A stretch of 64,000 bases of DNA from Silene conica (taxonomy: Eukaryota > Streptophyta > Magnoliopsida > Caryophyllales > Caryophyllaceae). Made by a program: the position numbers and the translations under genes. Below are positions 23,413 through 34,574 of the stretch, in pieces; the stretch's first letter is position 1; the number at the start of each line of letters is the position of its first letter. The notes beneath the pieces are model-generated. The model did no database searches. It was not told the origin of the DNA and was given only the letters and a program-made list of their open reading frames with translations. The stretch is from NCBI GenBank assembly GCA_029255685.2, contig CM055313.2, positions 42,364,079 through 42,428,078 of the forward strand. Reading direction: 5' to 3'.

Positions 23413-24416
23413 TGTTGGGGCTGATGTCCTTGACAGTTAGTACAATGACTTATTAAATCTCTTAAAGGATCACAAGGGCATACTTCAGTATTATTATCAC
23501 TTGATCCACGTTTATCAATAACGGTTTGCTTGCTAGATAAGTTTGACGTTATTGTCATACGGATGGCGGTGATCAACTGGTCCCTATACGTCACACCTAT
23601 AGGACACGTTTGAGAGATGTGAAGGTATGAAAATACAGTCACATTTATGCCGGATACGACTAAACAGTTAGTCAGAGGTATTGACTATTAAATTAGTCAA
23701 TAAGATGTTGAGATTATTATTTAATACGCATTAAATAATTTTAGCTAATACGGATTACATGATTAATTCGTAAATTAAATATAAACGGTTATATTTAATT
23801 AAATATTGAATTCGCGTATTAATATAAACTGTTATATTAATTTAGCTAATTATACAATATCGTATTTTTTATCAGACCATTATTAATGTATCGACTACAT
23901 TAATATCTGATAACGTGTATGCGATTTATTATTAAATCCCGCGAACTATATTTTAGCATTAGGGTCGAATCACGCAAGAGAATAAGGTAAGAGTGGAAAG
24001 CCCACTCTTACCCTAGCCTACTTCGACCGACCGAGTATTACAAAAAGGAGAGGACTTCTCCTTTTGTCAGGGTACTTTTTCTACTGATTAAGAAACTCTC
24101 TCACAGAAAACTAGGGCTTTGAGAACTGCTTTCGCAAAAACCTAGATCTCACATCTGTAAAAACCTCACAAAACTCTCCCCATATTGCAAGACAATTGGA
24201 GAGCATTTCTAGCACACGCGGTATCGTCTCAAACCAAGTCTTGGGTGCAAGTTATAGGAGGGAATTTACTTTAATTCCTGTTCTTAGGCCATTCGCTCAA
24301 AGGACCTAAGGTTGTAATTCTATTTCATGTTTTTCTATCTTATGACCATAATCGCATTGTAATTTTTCATTATAATCCTGCAATTTTAAGGGTGAATACA
24401 TGTTTATTCTCCGACA
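23413..24416 (+). repeat. Copia B 5' LTR
   Basis: 1004 bp, TGTTGGGGCTGATGTCC to TTCTCCGACA. It contains the box shared with other copia LTRs in the window (about 23525-23610). It is very similar to the 3' LTR except for a local rearrangement about 230 bp from the LTR start. Confidence 0.93.
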
Positions 24417-24418
24417 AG

Positions 24419-24431
24419 TGGTATTAGAGCC
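24419..24431 (+). other. Copia B primer-binding site
   Basis: TGGTATTAGAGCC sits two bases after the 5' LTR. It matches the 3' end complement of plant initiator Met-tRNA (TGGTATCAGAGCC) with one mismatch, so minus-strand cDNA priming would use that tRNA. Confidence 0.9.
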
Positions 24432-24696
24432 AAGGCCACGAAAATTTTACAATTGTGTTTTTCATAAGTTTTAAAACTGAATTTTGCATCTCGCACTTGT
24501 GTCTCGGCCGTGTGCCAATTTTGAGATAAATCGATCATGTTTTTTCGATTTTTAATTGCATATTGTTAATTAATCGATATTTTTAACAGTATGTAAGTTT
24601 TGTTGTTGTTTATTGTTGATTTACATGATTAAAATTAATGATAAACACATGTTTTTGGTTTTAAACAGTTCGTAGCATTATCCTGCTATCCGTCAC

Positions 24697-25191
24697 TCGA
24701 TCGAGCATTTTTTTGGCTCGATCGAGCAGTTTTTCAGAAACCAGTCACTCGATCGAGCACTTTGTGACTCGATCGAGTACTTTGGATTCTACGAACGAGC
24801 GTATTTCTACTCGTTCGTAGTCTGCTTCGTTAACCCGTCACTCGATCGAGACTTGCTGTACTCGATCGAGTGACACTGTTCATCGATCGATCATGTTTTT
24901 TATTCGATCGAACAGTTGTTAGGGTTTATTTTATTTTCTGAAAATTTAAAGTTTTCTGAAATTTTTTGTGTTCGATCGAGTACCTGTTTTGCTCGATCGA
25001 GCAACTCGTCTGACACTGTTCATCGATCGATCATGTTTTATTCGATCGAACAGTTTTCAGGGTATTTTAATTTTTCTGAAAATTTTGGTTTCTTGAAATT
25101 TTAGGGGTTCGATCGAGTACCTGTTTTACTCGATCGAGTAAAACCCAGTCTGTCAAGGTTACTCGATCGAGTACGTTAGTGACTCGATCGA
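24697..25191. promoter_or_regulatory. Array of 16 TCGATCGA palindromes in 8 pairs, copia B leader
   Basis: The core TCGATCGA occurs at 24697, 24718, 24749, 24769, 24842, 24862, 24883, 24904, 24972, 24993, 25023, 25042, 25109, 25130, 25163 and 25184. Consecutive sites pair with start-to-start spacings of 21, 20, 20, 21, 21, 19, 21 and 21 bp, about two helical turns, and most are flanked as CTCGATCGAG. The array lies between the primer site and gag. A role as protein-binding sites, or as RNA structure, is inferred; no such function is known to me for this family. Confidence 0.75.
24789..24820. other. Inverted repeat in the copia B leader
   Basis: Arms CTACGAACGAG and CTCGTTCGTAG (11 bp, perfect) flank a 10-bp loop. 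It lies between the second and third pairs of the TCGATCGA array and could form a stem in the genomic RNA. Confidence 0.7.
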
Positions 25192-26497
25192 GCAAACCCT
25201 GTTCTGGCATATTTTTCCGAAAATAATTTTATTTTATTTTCTCTCGGCCAATAGTAATATACTATATACGGAAATAGTATATTAACTTTTGTGAAACGGT
25301 TCACACTCGTAAGATACATATTATTTTAAAACGGTGTAAAATAATGGATTATAATTATATTAAGATTTATGTGACTAAAACGGTATAATCACATAACTTT
25401 AATCTCGTAAGGTGGTTTGGTAAAATTTATTAAACATAATAACGGTATTATGTCATGAATGAATTTTATTTTAGTTGATGCATTTTATTTATCGTCTTGT
25501 TGAATGCTTATGAATGCTTTTATAACGTATTTAATTTTTGCAAACGGTTGTAACTTAGTGTGGCCTTAGAAGATTGTGTTACCGTAATGATGGAACACTG
25601 TCTTGTTTGTAATTTTGAGATCTTGTATCTCCGTTTTGGTTTTTGCCATGTAATTACTTTTGTATTTAAATTAGAATGTAAATAGGATTATATTTTTAAT
25701 TTAAATTAGTAATTTTGTGAAGCCAAAGACGGAGACCGGATGCTCACTCCCGCTGCAAAGACCAAGATGGAAAAGTTGTTTTAATGTTTATTTTGGTAGG
25801 ATAGGCCACGTACACTAGGACTTTTATTTACGTTTCTTGCATTTCTTTTATGCTTTCATCGATAATAGCTTGCATCATATTCCGCCTAAAACCAAACCAC
25901 CTATAACATGCCTGAAAACTGACTCATGTAGAGGTTACGCGTTAGTTTTCTATGAAATACAGATGTCACGTGTCACATGTAAAGCCATCACTTTATTTCA
26001 TTTATTCACGTCTATGCTAGATATTAGTTCACTTAAAATTGATAAATATAAGTTGATGGGGTCTTCCTCGTATAACCAAAAATTGAGACTAGTCTTTATA
26101 AATCAGACTCACATGAATCCCTTCTTCGTCGGTAGGCATAATATGACCCCTTTTACGTCGGGTAAGTGGGAACATATGATTTATCTTATCTCAACATTGT
26201 GGTCACTAGATACTGTCTAGCGACTATGGTGGACTAAAAGGTGAGATTTACGGAAATCTATCAACCAAGAGTTCCAACGGTGGAATTAGCCAAGCTGTGG
26301 GCTTATCAATTTACGGAAATTGAGTCTTGAGATCGTTTATATAAATCTTGAGGGAGATCAATTATATAAATGCATGAGTCTACGAGTTTAAATTCAATTT
26401 AAAATAGACTTAAAGCACAACGATGAGTTGCTTATGTGGTTTTGTTTTATCTTCTTTTCAGTGTAGAACACGATCATTTTAAACTGCTAAATAACAA
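25192..26497 (+). other. Copia B 5' leader, remainder
   Basis: Over 1.3 kb of AT-rich leader without a supported gene. The total leader from primer site to gag ATG is about 2.1 kb, long for a copia element. A 127-codon open frame at 25837-26220 does not start with ATG and resembles nothing I know. Confidence 0.6.
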
Positions 26498-27100
26498 ATG
26501 TCTGGTGAAGACCCAATGCCAAGTGCCAAGCTAGCACGAGAATCCTGGCTTAAAGCCTTCATGGACTCCATGAATCAGTCTACTAGACTGAGGAATGATG
26601 GGTCAAACTTCTGTGACTGGGAGGCAGTATTACGGAATGCTGCCATTGCTGACGGAAAGCTCAAGTACTTGATTGAGCCTATTCCTGCACACCCAGGAAC
26701 TGGAGCTAAAGCTAACGAAGTTCGCGCCCATAGCGACTTCGTCATGGAAGCGGGTGCGATTAAGAACGTACTGATCTATGCAATGGAATCCAATTTGCAC
26801 AGACGCTTCATCTCCCATGGTGCAAACAAGATTTTCACCACGCTCACTAACGAATTCTCGAAAGCTCCGAGAATCGTTTCTTATGAGCATACATGTCGCT
26901 TCTTTGAAGCGAAACTCCAGAAGGGCCAAGTTGTTAGCCCACATATTCTCAACATGATTGAGAATATCGAGAAACTGGAGGCCCTAAACTGCAAGATCAG
27001 TGAGAACATAATCGTTGATCGAATGCTTCATTCGCTTCATGATGGGTTCGCGCTCTTTAGGAGCTCCAATCCCTTCTCGTACAGACCGAGAAGGATCTGA
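26498..27100 (+). pseudogene. Copia B gag (capsid)
   Basis: ATG at 26498 (AAATGTCTGG) opens 200 codons with copia capsid features: SNFCDWEAVLRNAAIADGKL, LIYAMESNLHRRFISHGANK and FEAKLQKGQVVSPHILNM. It forms the particle shell. The natural frame shifts at about 27065-27078, after which the next frame continues the same protein (QTEKDLKLSGSVKQDVLM) into the basic linker and zinc knuckle. So the stop at 27100 is caused by a frameshift rather than being a true C-terminus. Confidence 0.88.
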
Positions 27101-28674
27101 AATTAAGTGGGAGCGTGAAGCAGGATGTTCTCATGATCTTCAGTAACGGTAAGGGTAAAGGGAAAGCTAAACCTCAAGGCGACCTAGCGGTAGGTAAGCC
27201 TAAGCTTAAGAAGTCGGGATTTGCTAAGAGTGGGCCCGGTGAGTCGAGCAACTCACATGGTAAGACAAAGAGTAAGGATACAAGCATGGAATGCCACCAT
27301 TGCCACAAGATTGGGCATTGGAGGCGCACAAGCCCCGTGTATCGTGAGGACATTAAAGCAGGCCGCGTTATTCATGTTGGTATGTCTTCTTCTTCTTTTA
27401 TTCACATGATTGAGATTAACCATGCAAGTTACGGAACTTGGGTACTAAATACTGGTTGTGGTTCTCATCTGTGTAATCATGTGCAGGGCCTCCGAAACCA
27501 AGAGCCCCTCATAAAGGGTGAGGTTGACCTGCGTGTCGGGAATGGAGCACGAGTTACTACAGTCTCAAGGGGAACATACGTGATCCAGCTTCCAAGTGGA
27601 TTCGAGTTATCTTTGTATAACTGTTTTTATGTTCCTAGTTTATTCAAAAACATTATTTCTGTTTCTGCACTTGACAAACTCGGTTTTTCATTTGTAATAG
27701 AGAATAATAGATGTAGTTTCTCATTACACAATATGATATATGGCAAGGCAGTTTCCATGAATGGAATTTATGTTTTAGATCTAACCACCGAAATATTACA
27801 CGTGAATAACAAGAGATTAAAGGTTGGTGAAAAAGATCAAACTTACCTATGGCACTACCGTATGGGACATATAAATGAGAAACGCGTAAAACAGCTCATA
27901 CAGAATGGAGCTATCTCGGCCTTTGATTTCGAATCATATGGCACGTGTGAATCATGTCTCATCGGTAAGATGACTCGTATTTCCTTCAAAGGTGTTGGAA
28001 TGCGCGCTGCCGACCTATTAGGACTCATACATACAGATGTGTGTGGCCCTATGTCGATCAACGCACAAGAAGGCTACAGGTATTTCATCACTTTCACGGA
28101 TGATTTGAGTAGATATGGCTATGTCTACTTAATGAAGCATAAAAGTGAATCCTTTGACAAGTTCAAAGAATACCAGAATCGGGTACAGAATCAACTGGGA
28201 AGAAAGATTAAAGCACTACGATCTAATCGTGGTGGCGAGTATCTCTCTCACGAATTTGATCAACAGCTTAAAGAATGTGGCATCGTTCTGCAGTTGACTC
28301 CACCTGGAACACCACATTTAAATGGTGTGTCCGAACGGAGAAATCGAACTCTACTTGATATGGTTCGATCCATGATGAGTCACACCGTATTGCCTGATTC
28401 ATTGTGGCGCTATGCTCTTTTGTCAGCCGCTCTAATACTTAACCGAAGTCCGTCTAAAGCTGTTGACAAGACTCCATACGAGTTATGGAAGGGAACGGTC
28501 CCTAACTTGTCCTTTATTCGGGTTTGGGGCTGCGAGGCTTATGTCAAGTGGAGACACGAGGATAAACTCGGCCCGCGATCGGTCAAGACATACTTTATAG
28601 GCTATATATCCAAAAGGAACTTTTGGTCAGTACTTCTACTCGCCAACCGAACAACATGTTTTTGTTGCGGCTAG
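27066..28674 (+). pseudogene. Copia B nucleocapsid, protease and integrase
   Basis: A Lys/Gly-rich linker leads to a zinc knuckle CHHCHKIGHWRRTS, in which the fourth ligand Cys is replaced by Ser. Protease reads WVLNTGCGSHLC, so the catalytic Asp of DTG is Asn. GAG-pre-integrase follows (YLWHYRMGHINEKRV, then CESCLIGK). In integrase the first Asp (IHTDVCGPM) and the Glu (VSERRNRT) remain, but the second Asp is Asn (RSNRGGEY). A frameshift near 28615 breaks the frame. Three lost key residues make this copy inactive even apart from the frameshifts. Confidence 0.9.
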
Positions 28675-29848
28675 TGCGACGTTTTTAGAGAAAGAATTTC
28701 TCGAGAACAAGTCGAGTAATAGAACCTTCGATTTATCGGAGATTCAAGAACCAACTACCGAGCAACCATTGGAGGAAGCAGTTCCTTCAACCTCGGCTGC
28801 GGTAGATATTCCTGAGGAACCTAGAAGGTCGGGAAGAGTCTCTATTCCTCCGGACAGATACATAGGTATGGTCGAGGAACATGACATAGATGACATCTTA
28901 CTCCTAGAGGGTAATGAACCCACAACCTATAAAGGTTCCATGACTAGTTCCGACTCAAAGCTATGGCTATATGCCATGTAATCCGAGATGGACTCCTTGT
29001 ATGAGAACAACGTGTGGGATCTTGTGGACCTACCTGCAAAGGTATGCCCCCTTCAATGCAAATGGCTTTATAAGATAAAGCATGTCGTGGAAGGACAACA
29101 AGATATTCACAAGGCATGACTAGTTGCTAAAGGTTTCACCCAAGTACTAGGCTTGCACTACGATGAGATTTTTGCACCTGTAGTCATGCTACGTTCCATT
29201 CGGATTATCTTAGCGATCGCCGCATTTCATAACTATGAAATCTGGCAAATGGACATTAAAACCGCCTTCTTAAACGGTTATTTGGAGGAAGAGTTGTACA
29301 TGGTACAGCCCGAGGGTTTTATTGATCCGGAACATCCTAAGAAGGTTTGCAAGCTTAAGCGTTCCATTTATGGACTTAAGCAAGTATCACAGAGTTGGAA
29401 TCATCGCTTCGACCAAGTGATAAAAGAGAATGGTTTCATTCGATCAGTCGAGGAACCATATCTCTATATCAAGTCGAGTGGGAGCAAGATTGTATTCCTA
29501 GTACTGTATGTCGACGACATACTCTTGATTGGGAATGACATACCTCTCCTGTCTTCGGTTAAAGCATGGTTGAAAAACCATTTCCAGATGAAAGATCTGG
29601 GAGAGGCACAGAGAATTTTGGGCATCCGTATCTACAGGGATAGATCACGGGGGATGTTGTCTCTCAGTCAAGAGTCTTATATAGATAAGATTCTAGAGAG
29701 ATTCAGCATGACGAACTCTAAGAAAGGGTTCCTTCCTATGTCTACTGGGCTTCACTTGAGCAAGTCTCAAGAAGCTAAGACATTGGAAGAGCAAGAGCGC
29801 ATGAGTCGGATTCCTTATGCACACGTCCAGACGTTGCATATGCATTGA
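28615..29848 (+). pseudogene. Copia B reverse transcriptase region
   Basis: After the frameshift, the integrase-RT linker (RRSGRVSIPPDRYIG) runs to a stop at about 28979. Homology continues through a further stop near 29118 (before LVAKGFTQV) into an open stretch from 29153. This carries the RT fingers and palm: FAPVVMLRSIR, WQMDIKTAFLNGYLEEELYM, and the catalytic LVLYVDDILLIG. A further frame change occurs near 29840, so the RT active site survives inside a broken frame. Confidence 0.9.
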
Positions 29849-30456
29849 GTATGACGAGTCGATTCCAAGCTCATCCAGGTGAACAAAACAGGATGGCCGT
29901 GAAAAACATTCTTAAGTACCTACGGAGGACTAAAGATTGGGGATTAACTTATGGAGGCGACACGACGCTCTACGCCACTGGTTACGCAGATGCTAGATTC
30001 CAAACGAATCGAGACGACTCGAAATCTCAGTCTGGATTCGTATTTACTCTTAATGGCGCTGCTGTCAGCTGGAAAAGTTCTAAACAAAGTGTTACAACAG
30101 ATTCTACAACTGAGTCCGAGTACTATGCCTCTTCGGAAGCAGCTAAGGAAGCAATATGGATGCGTCAATTCTTACAAGTACTATCAGTAGTGCCTAGTTC
30201 GAATGACCCGATCACCGTTTATTGTGACAATAAAGGTGCCATGTTCCAAGCTAAGGAGCATAAGTCTAGCAACAAAGCTAGACATGTACAACGAAAAGCT
30301 CATCTAATCAGAGATTACGTGGAGCAAAAGGAGATATTTATTGATAAGATCGCTACGGATGACAACATAGCTGATCCTCTCACTAAAGCATTACCACGTG
30401 ATAAGCATGAAGGGCACATTCATTCCATGGGAATTAGACGTGTTCCTAAGTTGTAG
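29845..30456 (+). pseudogene. Copia B RNase H
   Basis: Reads TGYADARFQTNRDDSKSQSG, then VFTLNGAAVSWKSSKQ, TTESEYYASSEAAKEAIWMR, VYCDNKGAMFQAKEHKS and DNIADPLTKALP, a full copia RNase H to the natural stop at 30456. The first acidic residue (YADA), the Glu of TESEYYA and the Asp of YCDN are present. RNase H degrades the RNA strand during cDNA synthesis. The frame is open here but is separated from RT by a small frame change. Confidence 0.9.
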
Positions 30457-32318
30457 TACTCTTTTATGAATACATGTTATAATTCATTTTCTTGTGTACT
30501 CTTTTACAACCTCATCGTTATGATAATTTATGTTTTGTTTTTCATGTGGAATTGTACGCCAATTTTGAACACCACAAAGTGAACTGATTAACATTACATC
30601 ATTTTTAGTCCTTGATTACCCACTTGAGCTGATAACTCAGGTAATCATTTTGTGACGTTTGTTGATGGTGGGTTCAACGAGCCATAAGTCAAACAGTTGA
30701 CTGACCAATCACAAAGGCGAGTTATACAGATATCTCGTAGGACACCCCGTGACAACGTTATGGAGTCCTAAATGTTTTATAACATTGGGTGCCAGGTCGT
30801 GGATAGGACCTCCATAGTGTTCCTTAGAGTCGAGTCTTTTGACTTTCAACTGTCTCTTGAGATTAAGGCAGATTTTGGGTAACTTTGGTTTCTTTCCCAC
30901 GGTCTTCCGTTACAGGGGCCAAGAGGATTTTTTCTGGGTGATTTCATGCTGCGCTTGTGGGGAATAATACATGTACTCGCCCTAAAACATGAAAGATTAT
31001 AACGAAATATACAATTGTGATTATAGTCATAAGTTAATAAAAACATGAACAGAATTACAACCTTGAGTCCTTGCGCAAATAGGCCTAAGAACAGGAATTA
31101 AAGTAAATTCCCTCCTATAACTTGCACCCAAGACTTTGTTTAAGACGATGCCGCGTGTGCTAGAAAGGCTCTCCAATTGCCTTGCAATATGGGGAGAGTT
31201 TTGTGAGGTTTTGATGTGAGATCTGAGGTTTTGGGAGAAGGATGCTCTCAAAACCCTAATAGTGAGAATTATTAATTAACAGTAGTTGACAAAAGGAGAA
31301 ATACCCTCCTTTTGTAACCTACACGGTCGGCCGAATGGGTTTAGGGTAAGGGTGGGCTTTTTCCACTCTTACCTTATTCCCTTGCGTGATTCGACCCGTT
31401 TTGCTAAATATTATTCGCGGGTATTTATTATAAATCGTATGCATGTTATCAGATATTAATGCATTTGATAACATCAATAATGGTTTGACAAAATACGATA
31501 TTGTATAATTGGCCAAATTAATATAACTGTTTATATTAATACGCAAATTCAATATTTAATTAAATAGAACCGTTTATATTTAACTTTACGAATTAATCAT
31601 GTAATCCGTATTAGCTAAAATTATTTAATCCGTATTAAATAATAATCTCAACATCTTATTGACTAATTTAATAGTCAATACCTCTGACTAACTGTTTAGT
31701 CGTATCCGGCATAAATGTGACTGTATTTTTATACCTCCACATCTCTCAAACGTGTCCTATAGGTGTGACGTATAGGGACCAGTTGATCACCGCCATCCGT
31801 ATGACAATAACGTCAAACTTATCTAGCAAGCCAACCGTTATTGACAAACGTGGATCAACTGATAATAATACTAAAGTATGCCCTTGTGATCCTTTAAGAG
31901 ATTTAGTAAGTCATTGTACTAACTGTCAAGGACACCAGCCCCAACAGCGCTTACATCTGCAGGATTCGAGTTGAGGGAAATATTCAAACCCTTATCAGGA
32001 TTTTATCATTTCTCAGGGCCACTCGAGGAGTAGTAACTGAAATGCATGGCCATGCTCGAATACAGATTCGTTTTATCAGTTAAGTTACTCTCTAGTCGGG
32101 GAAACCACTCTTGATACAGATCGATTGTAAGATACGACCTTTGCAAATACGGATTTGCAAATTGTCTTACATTGAGTGAGAAAAATTTTAAAAGGATATG
32201 AGAATCGGTTATCGCACCTACACTTGTACGGACAAGTGGGAGTTTGTTGGAGCTGGTGTCCTCCACATGTAGTGGGATAACGTCATTGCACATACCCTTG
32301 TACGGACAAGTGGGAGAT
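30457..32318 (+). other. Copia B 3' UTR and polypurine tract, interrupted
   Basis: Without the solo LTR at 30956-31946 the 3' UTR is about 870 bp. It includes a block (TTCTCAGGGCCACTCGAGGA at about 32012) that recurs in the remnant near 35060, so it is a family-conserved non-coding region. It ends ACAAGTGGGAGAT at the LTR. A near copy of this purine tract with the first 20 bases of an LTR lies about 76 bp upstream (about 32226-32265). Confidence 0.75.
30956..31946 (-). mobile_element. Reversed solo LTR of the copia B family
   Basis: A 991-bp block, read on the minus strand from TGTTGGGGCTGGTGTCC to ATTCCCCACA, matches the copia B LTRs throughout. It is bounded by the perfect 5-bp duplication GCGCT (30951-30955 and 31947-31951). 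A full element of the same family therefore inserted in reverse into the 3' UTR of copia B and then collapsed to a solo LTR. Confidence 0.95.
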
Positions 32319-33320
32319 TGTTGGGGCTGGTGTCCTTGACAGTTAGTACAATGACTTATTAAATCTCTTAAAGGATCACAAGGGCATACTTCAGTATTAT
32401 TATCAGTTGATCCACATTTATCAATAACGGTTGACTTGCTAGATAAGTTTGACATTATTGTCATACGGATGGCGGTGATCAACTGGTCCCTATACGTCAC
32501 ACCTATAGGACACGTTTGAGAGATGTGAAGGTATGAAAATTAGTCAATAGGATGTGAAGGTATGAAAATACAGTTGGTCAGAGGTATTGACTATTAAATT
32601 AGTCAATAAGATGTTGAGATTATTATTTAATACGGATTAAATAATTTTAGCTAATACGGATTACATGATTAATTCGTAAATTAAATATGAACGATTATAT
32701 TTAATTAAATATTGAATTCGCGTATTAATATAAACTGTTATATTAATTTAGCTAATTATAGAATATCGTATTTTTTATCAGACCATTATTAATGTATCGA
32801 CTAAATTAATATCTGATAACGTGTATGCGATTTATAATTAAATCCTGCGAACTATATTTTAGCATTAGGATCGAATCACGCAAGAGAATAAGGTAAGAGT
32901 GGAAAGCCCATTCTTACCCTAGCCTACTTCGACCGACCGAGTATTACAAAAGGAGAGGACTTCTCCTTTTGTCAGGGTACTTTTTCTACTGACTAAGAAA
33001 CTCTCTCATAGAAAACTAGGGTTTTGAGAACTGCTTTCCCAAAAACCTAGATCTCACATCTGTAAAACCTCACAAAACTCTCCCCATATTGCAAGGCAAT
33101 TGGAGAGCATTTCTAGCACACGCGGTATCGTCTCATACCAAGTCTTGGGTGCAAGTTATAGGAGGGAACTTACTTTAATTCCTGTTCTTAGGCCATTCGC
33201 TCAAAGGACCTAAGGTTGTAATTCTATTTCATGTTTTTCTATCTTATGACCATAATCGCATTGTAATGTTTCGTTATAATCCTGCAATTTTAAGGGTGAA
33301 TACATGTTTATTCTCCGACA
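32319..33320 (+). repeat. Copia B 3' LTR
   Basis: 1002 bp, TGTTGGGGCTGGTGTCC to TTCTCCGACA. Differences from the 5' LTR are scattered substitutions plus a local rearrangement near 32520-32580, where GATGTGAAGGTATGAAAAT is duplicated and a neighbouring segment containing ATTTATGCCGGATACG is missing. Confidence 0.93.
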
Positions 33321-33325
33321 CTAAT

Positions 33326-33720
33326 GTGTTACTACAGGCCTCACCCTTTCCAACCTTTCGGTCTAGGTCAAAGTTTACCGGATCAACTAGTTGAATGCTT
33401 CGACTTAAGCAACTAATCGCTATTACATGTAGCAAAAGACAACAAGTATTATATGAGCATAATCATAAAAATCGATTACTAACTTTCTTAATTACGGATT
33501 CCCTAAGTCTTAGCAAGGAGAACTACCTACGCGTAATTAAAGATAAACAAAACATAAAAGAAATAAAAAGCAAAAGAAAACTGAAATAAGGATTACCGAT
33601 TGACATTAAAGGAAGAATACAGATCTGAAAATGCGAAAGGAAAGGAGAACGGAGTTTCCTCCATCTCCTTTCTATAGTGACGGAATAAAAAGTGAAAACA
33701 AAATTCTAAAGTAAAATTTC
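33326..33720. other. Right flank of copia B target, LTR-like relic
   Basis: Continues the AT-rich segment interrupted at 23407. No gene seen. Confidence 0.35.
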
Positions 33721-34570
33721 ATGTTTTTTTTGTGTTGAGAGATAGTAATACTGGTTTTAGTGGGAGCAAAAGAATATGATTTCATGTTTCGTTTCGAGGA
33801 AACAAGGACGAGAAATGAAATGTTCATTTAAGAAATGATATTGATTGAGTGGAAGTCGATCACTATAGAGAGAGTGATATTGGTTTTAGTGGGAGCGATA
33901 TTCATTAGAGAATTGAACCTACCATTAAGAGAGAATGGTGATTCTTTAAAGTGTAAAGAATAAGAAGTTTTCAATTCTAGATGAATAAAAATGTTGAACA
34001 TCATAGGATGATGGAGCTTCTTGGGAGATTTTATTATATTGATAATGAAACGTCCCATTATAAATCAAAAGGGTTGGATAAATTATTCATATCGATGAAT
34101 ATAGCTAGATATGGACGTGGTGATTCATACAACCTAAAACTTTTTGATTAATATGCAAAGATATTTGAAAAATGATGAGTTCTCGAGGGGAACTAGTTAT
34201 GATAACATGATAACTACAAAATAAGTTTTAGTAAAAAAGTGACTAGGTACTTAAGAGCGATAAGTTGATCCCTCTGATATACCAAATACGTCACGAGTTA
34301 TAAGATAATAGTGGGAGCTTCTTTCATGAAAAGAAACTCGAGATCTAGAATGAGTTCTAGATAGGTACTCAAATAAGATCATATTATACGAGATAATATG
34401 AGTCGGAAGGAGACTGAAATTTGTAGGTTTTGAAAAAAATATGAATAAAAGGTTTATTCACAAATCGAACCACTAATACAAATTGATGAATGTGCATCAA
34501 ATGCTATTGAGTAGTAATATTGTATTGACTGTCCATACATGACAATATCGTTTGAGTTATAATTAACTCA
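33721..34570. other. AT-rich region, no gene seen
   Basis: Contains scattered GTGGGAGC motifs (about 33762, 33890 and 34313) that look like decayed polypurine tracts of copia 3' ends. No supported ORF. Confidence 0.35.
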
Positions 34571-34574
34571 CAAT

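Larger units (their letters stand above)
23413..33320 (+). mobile_element. Copia B: structurally complete Ty1/copia retrotransposon
   Basis: LTRs at 23413-24416 and 32319-33320 begin TGTTGGGG and end CCGACA. The whole is bounded by a perfect 5-bp duplication CTAAT (23408-23412 and 33321-33325). A tRNA-iMet-type primer site follows the 5' LTR and a purine tract precedes the 3' LTR. The order is leader, gag, zinc knuckle, protease, integrase, RT, RNase H. Coding is broken by frameshifts, stops and lost catalytic residues, so it is not autonomous. A reversed solo LTR of the same family lies at 30956-31946. Lineage not assigned with confidence. Confidence 0.95.

Noticed and set aside
24697-25191. 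Restriction-site-like artefact or cloning junction
   Set aside because: The motifs are embedded in continuous native leader with regular pairing and varied flanks.
25837-26220. 127-codon frame in the copia B leader
   Set aside because: It starts with TTG, has no recognisable domain and overlaps leader sequence.
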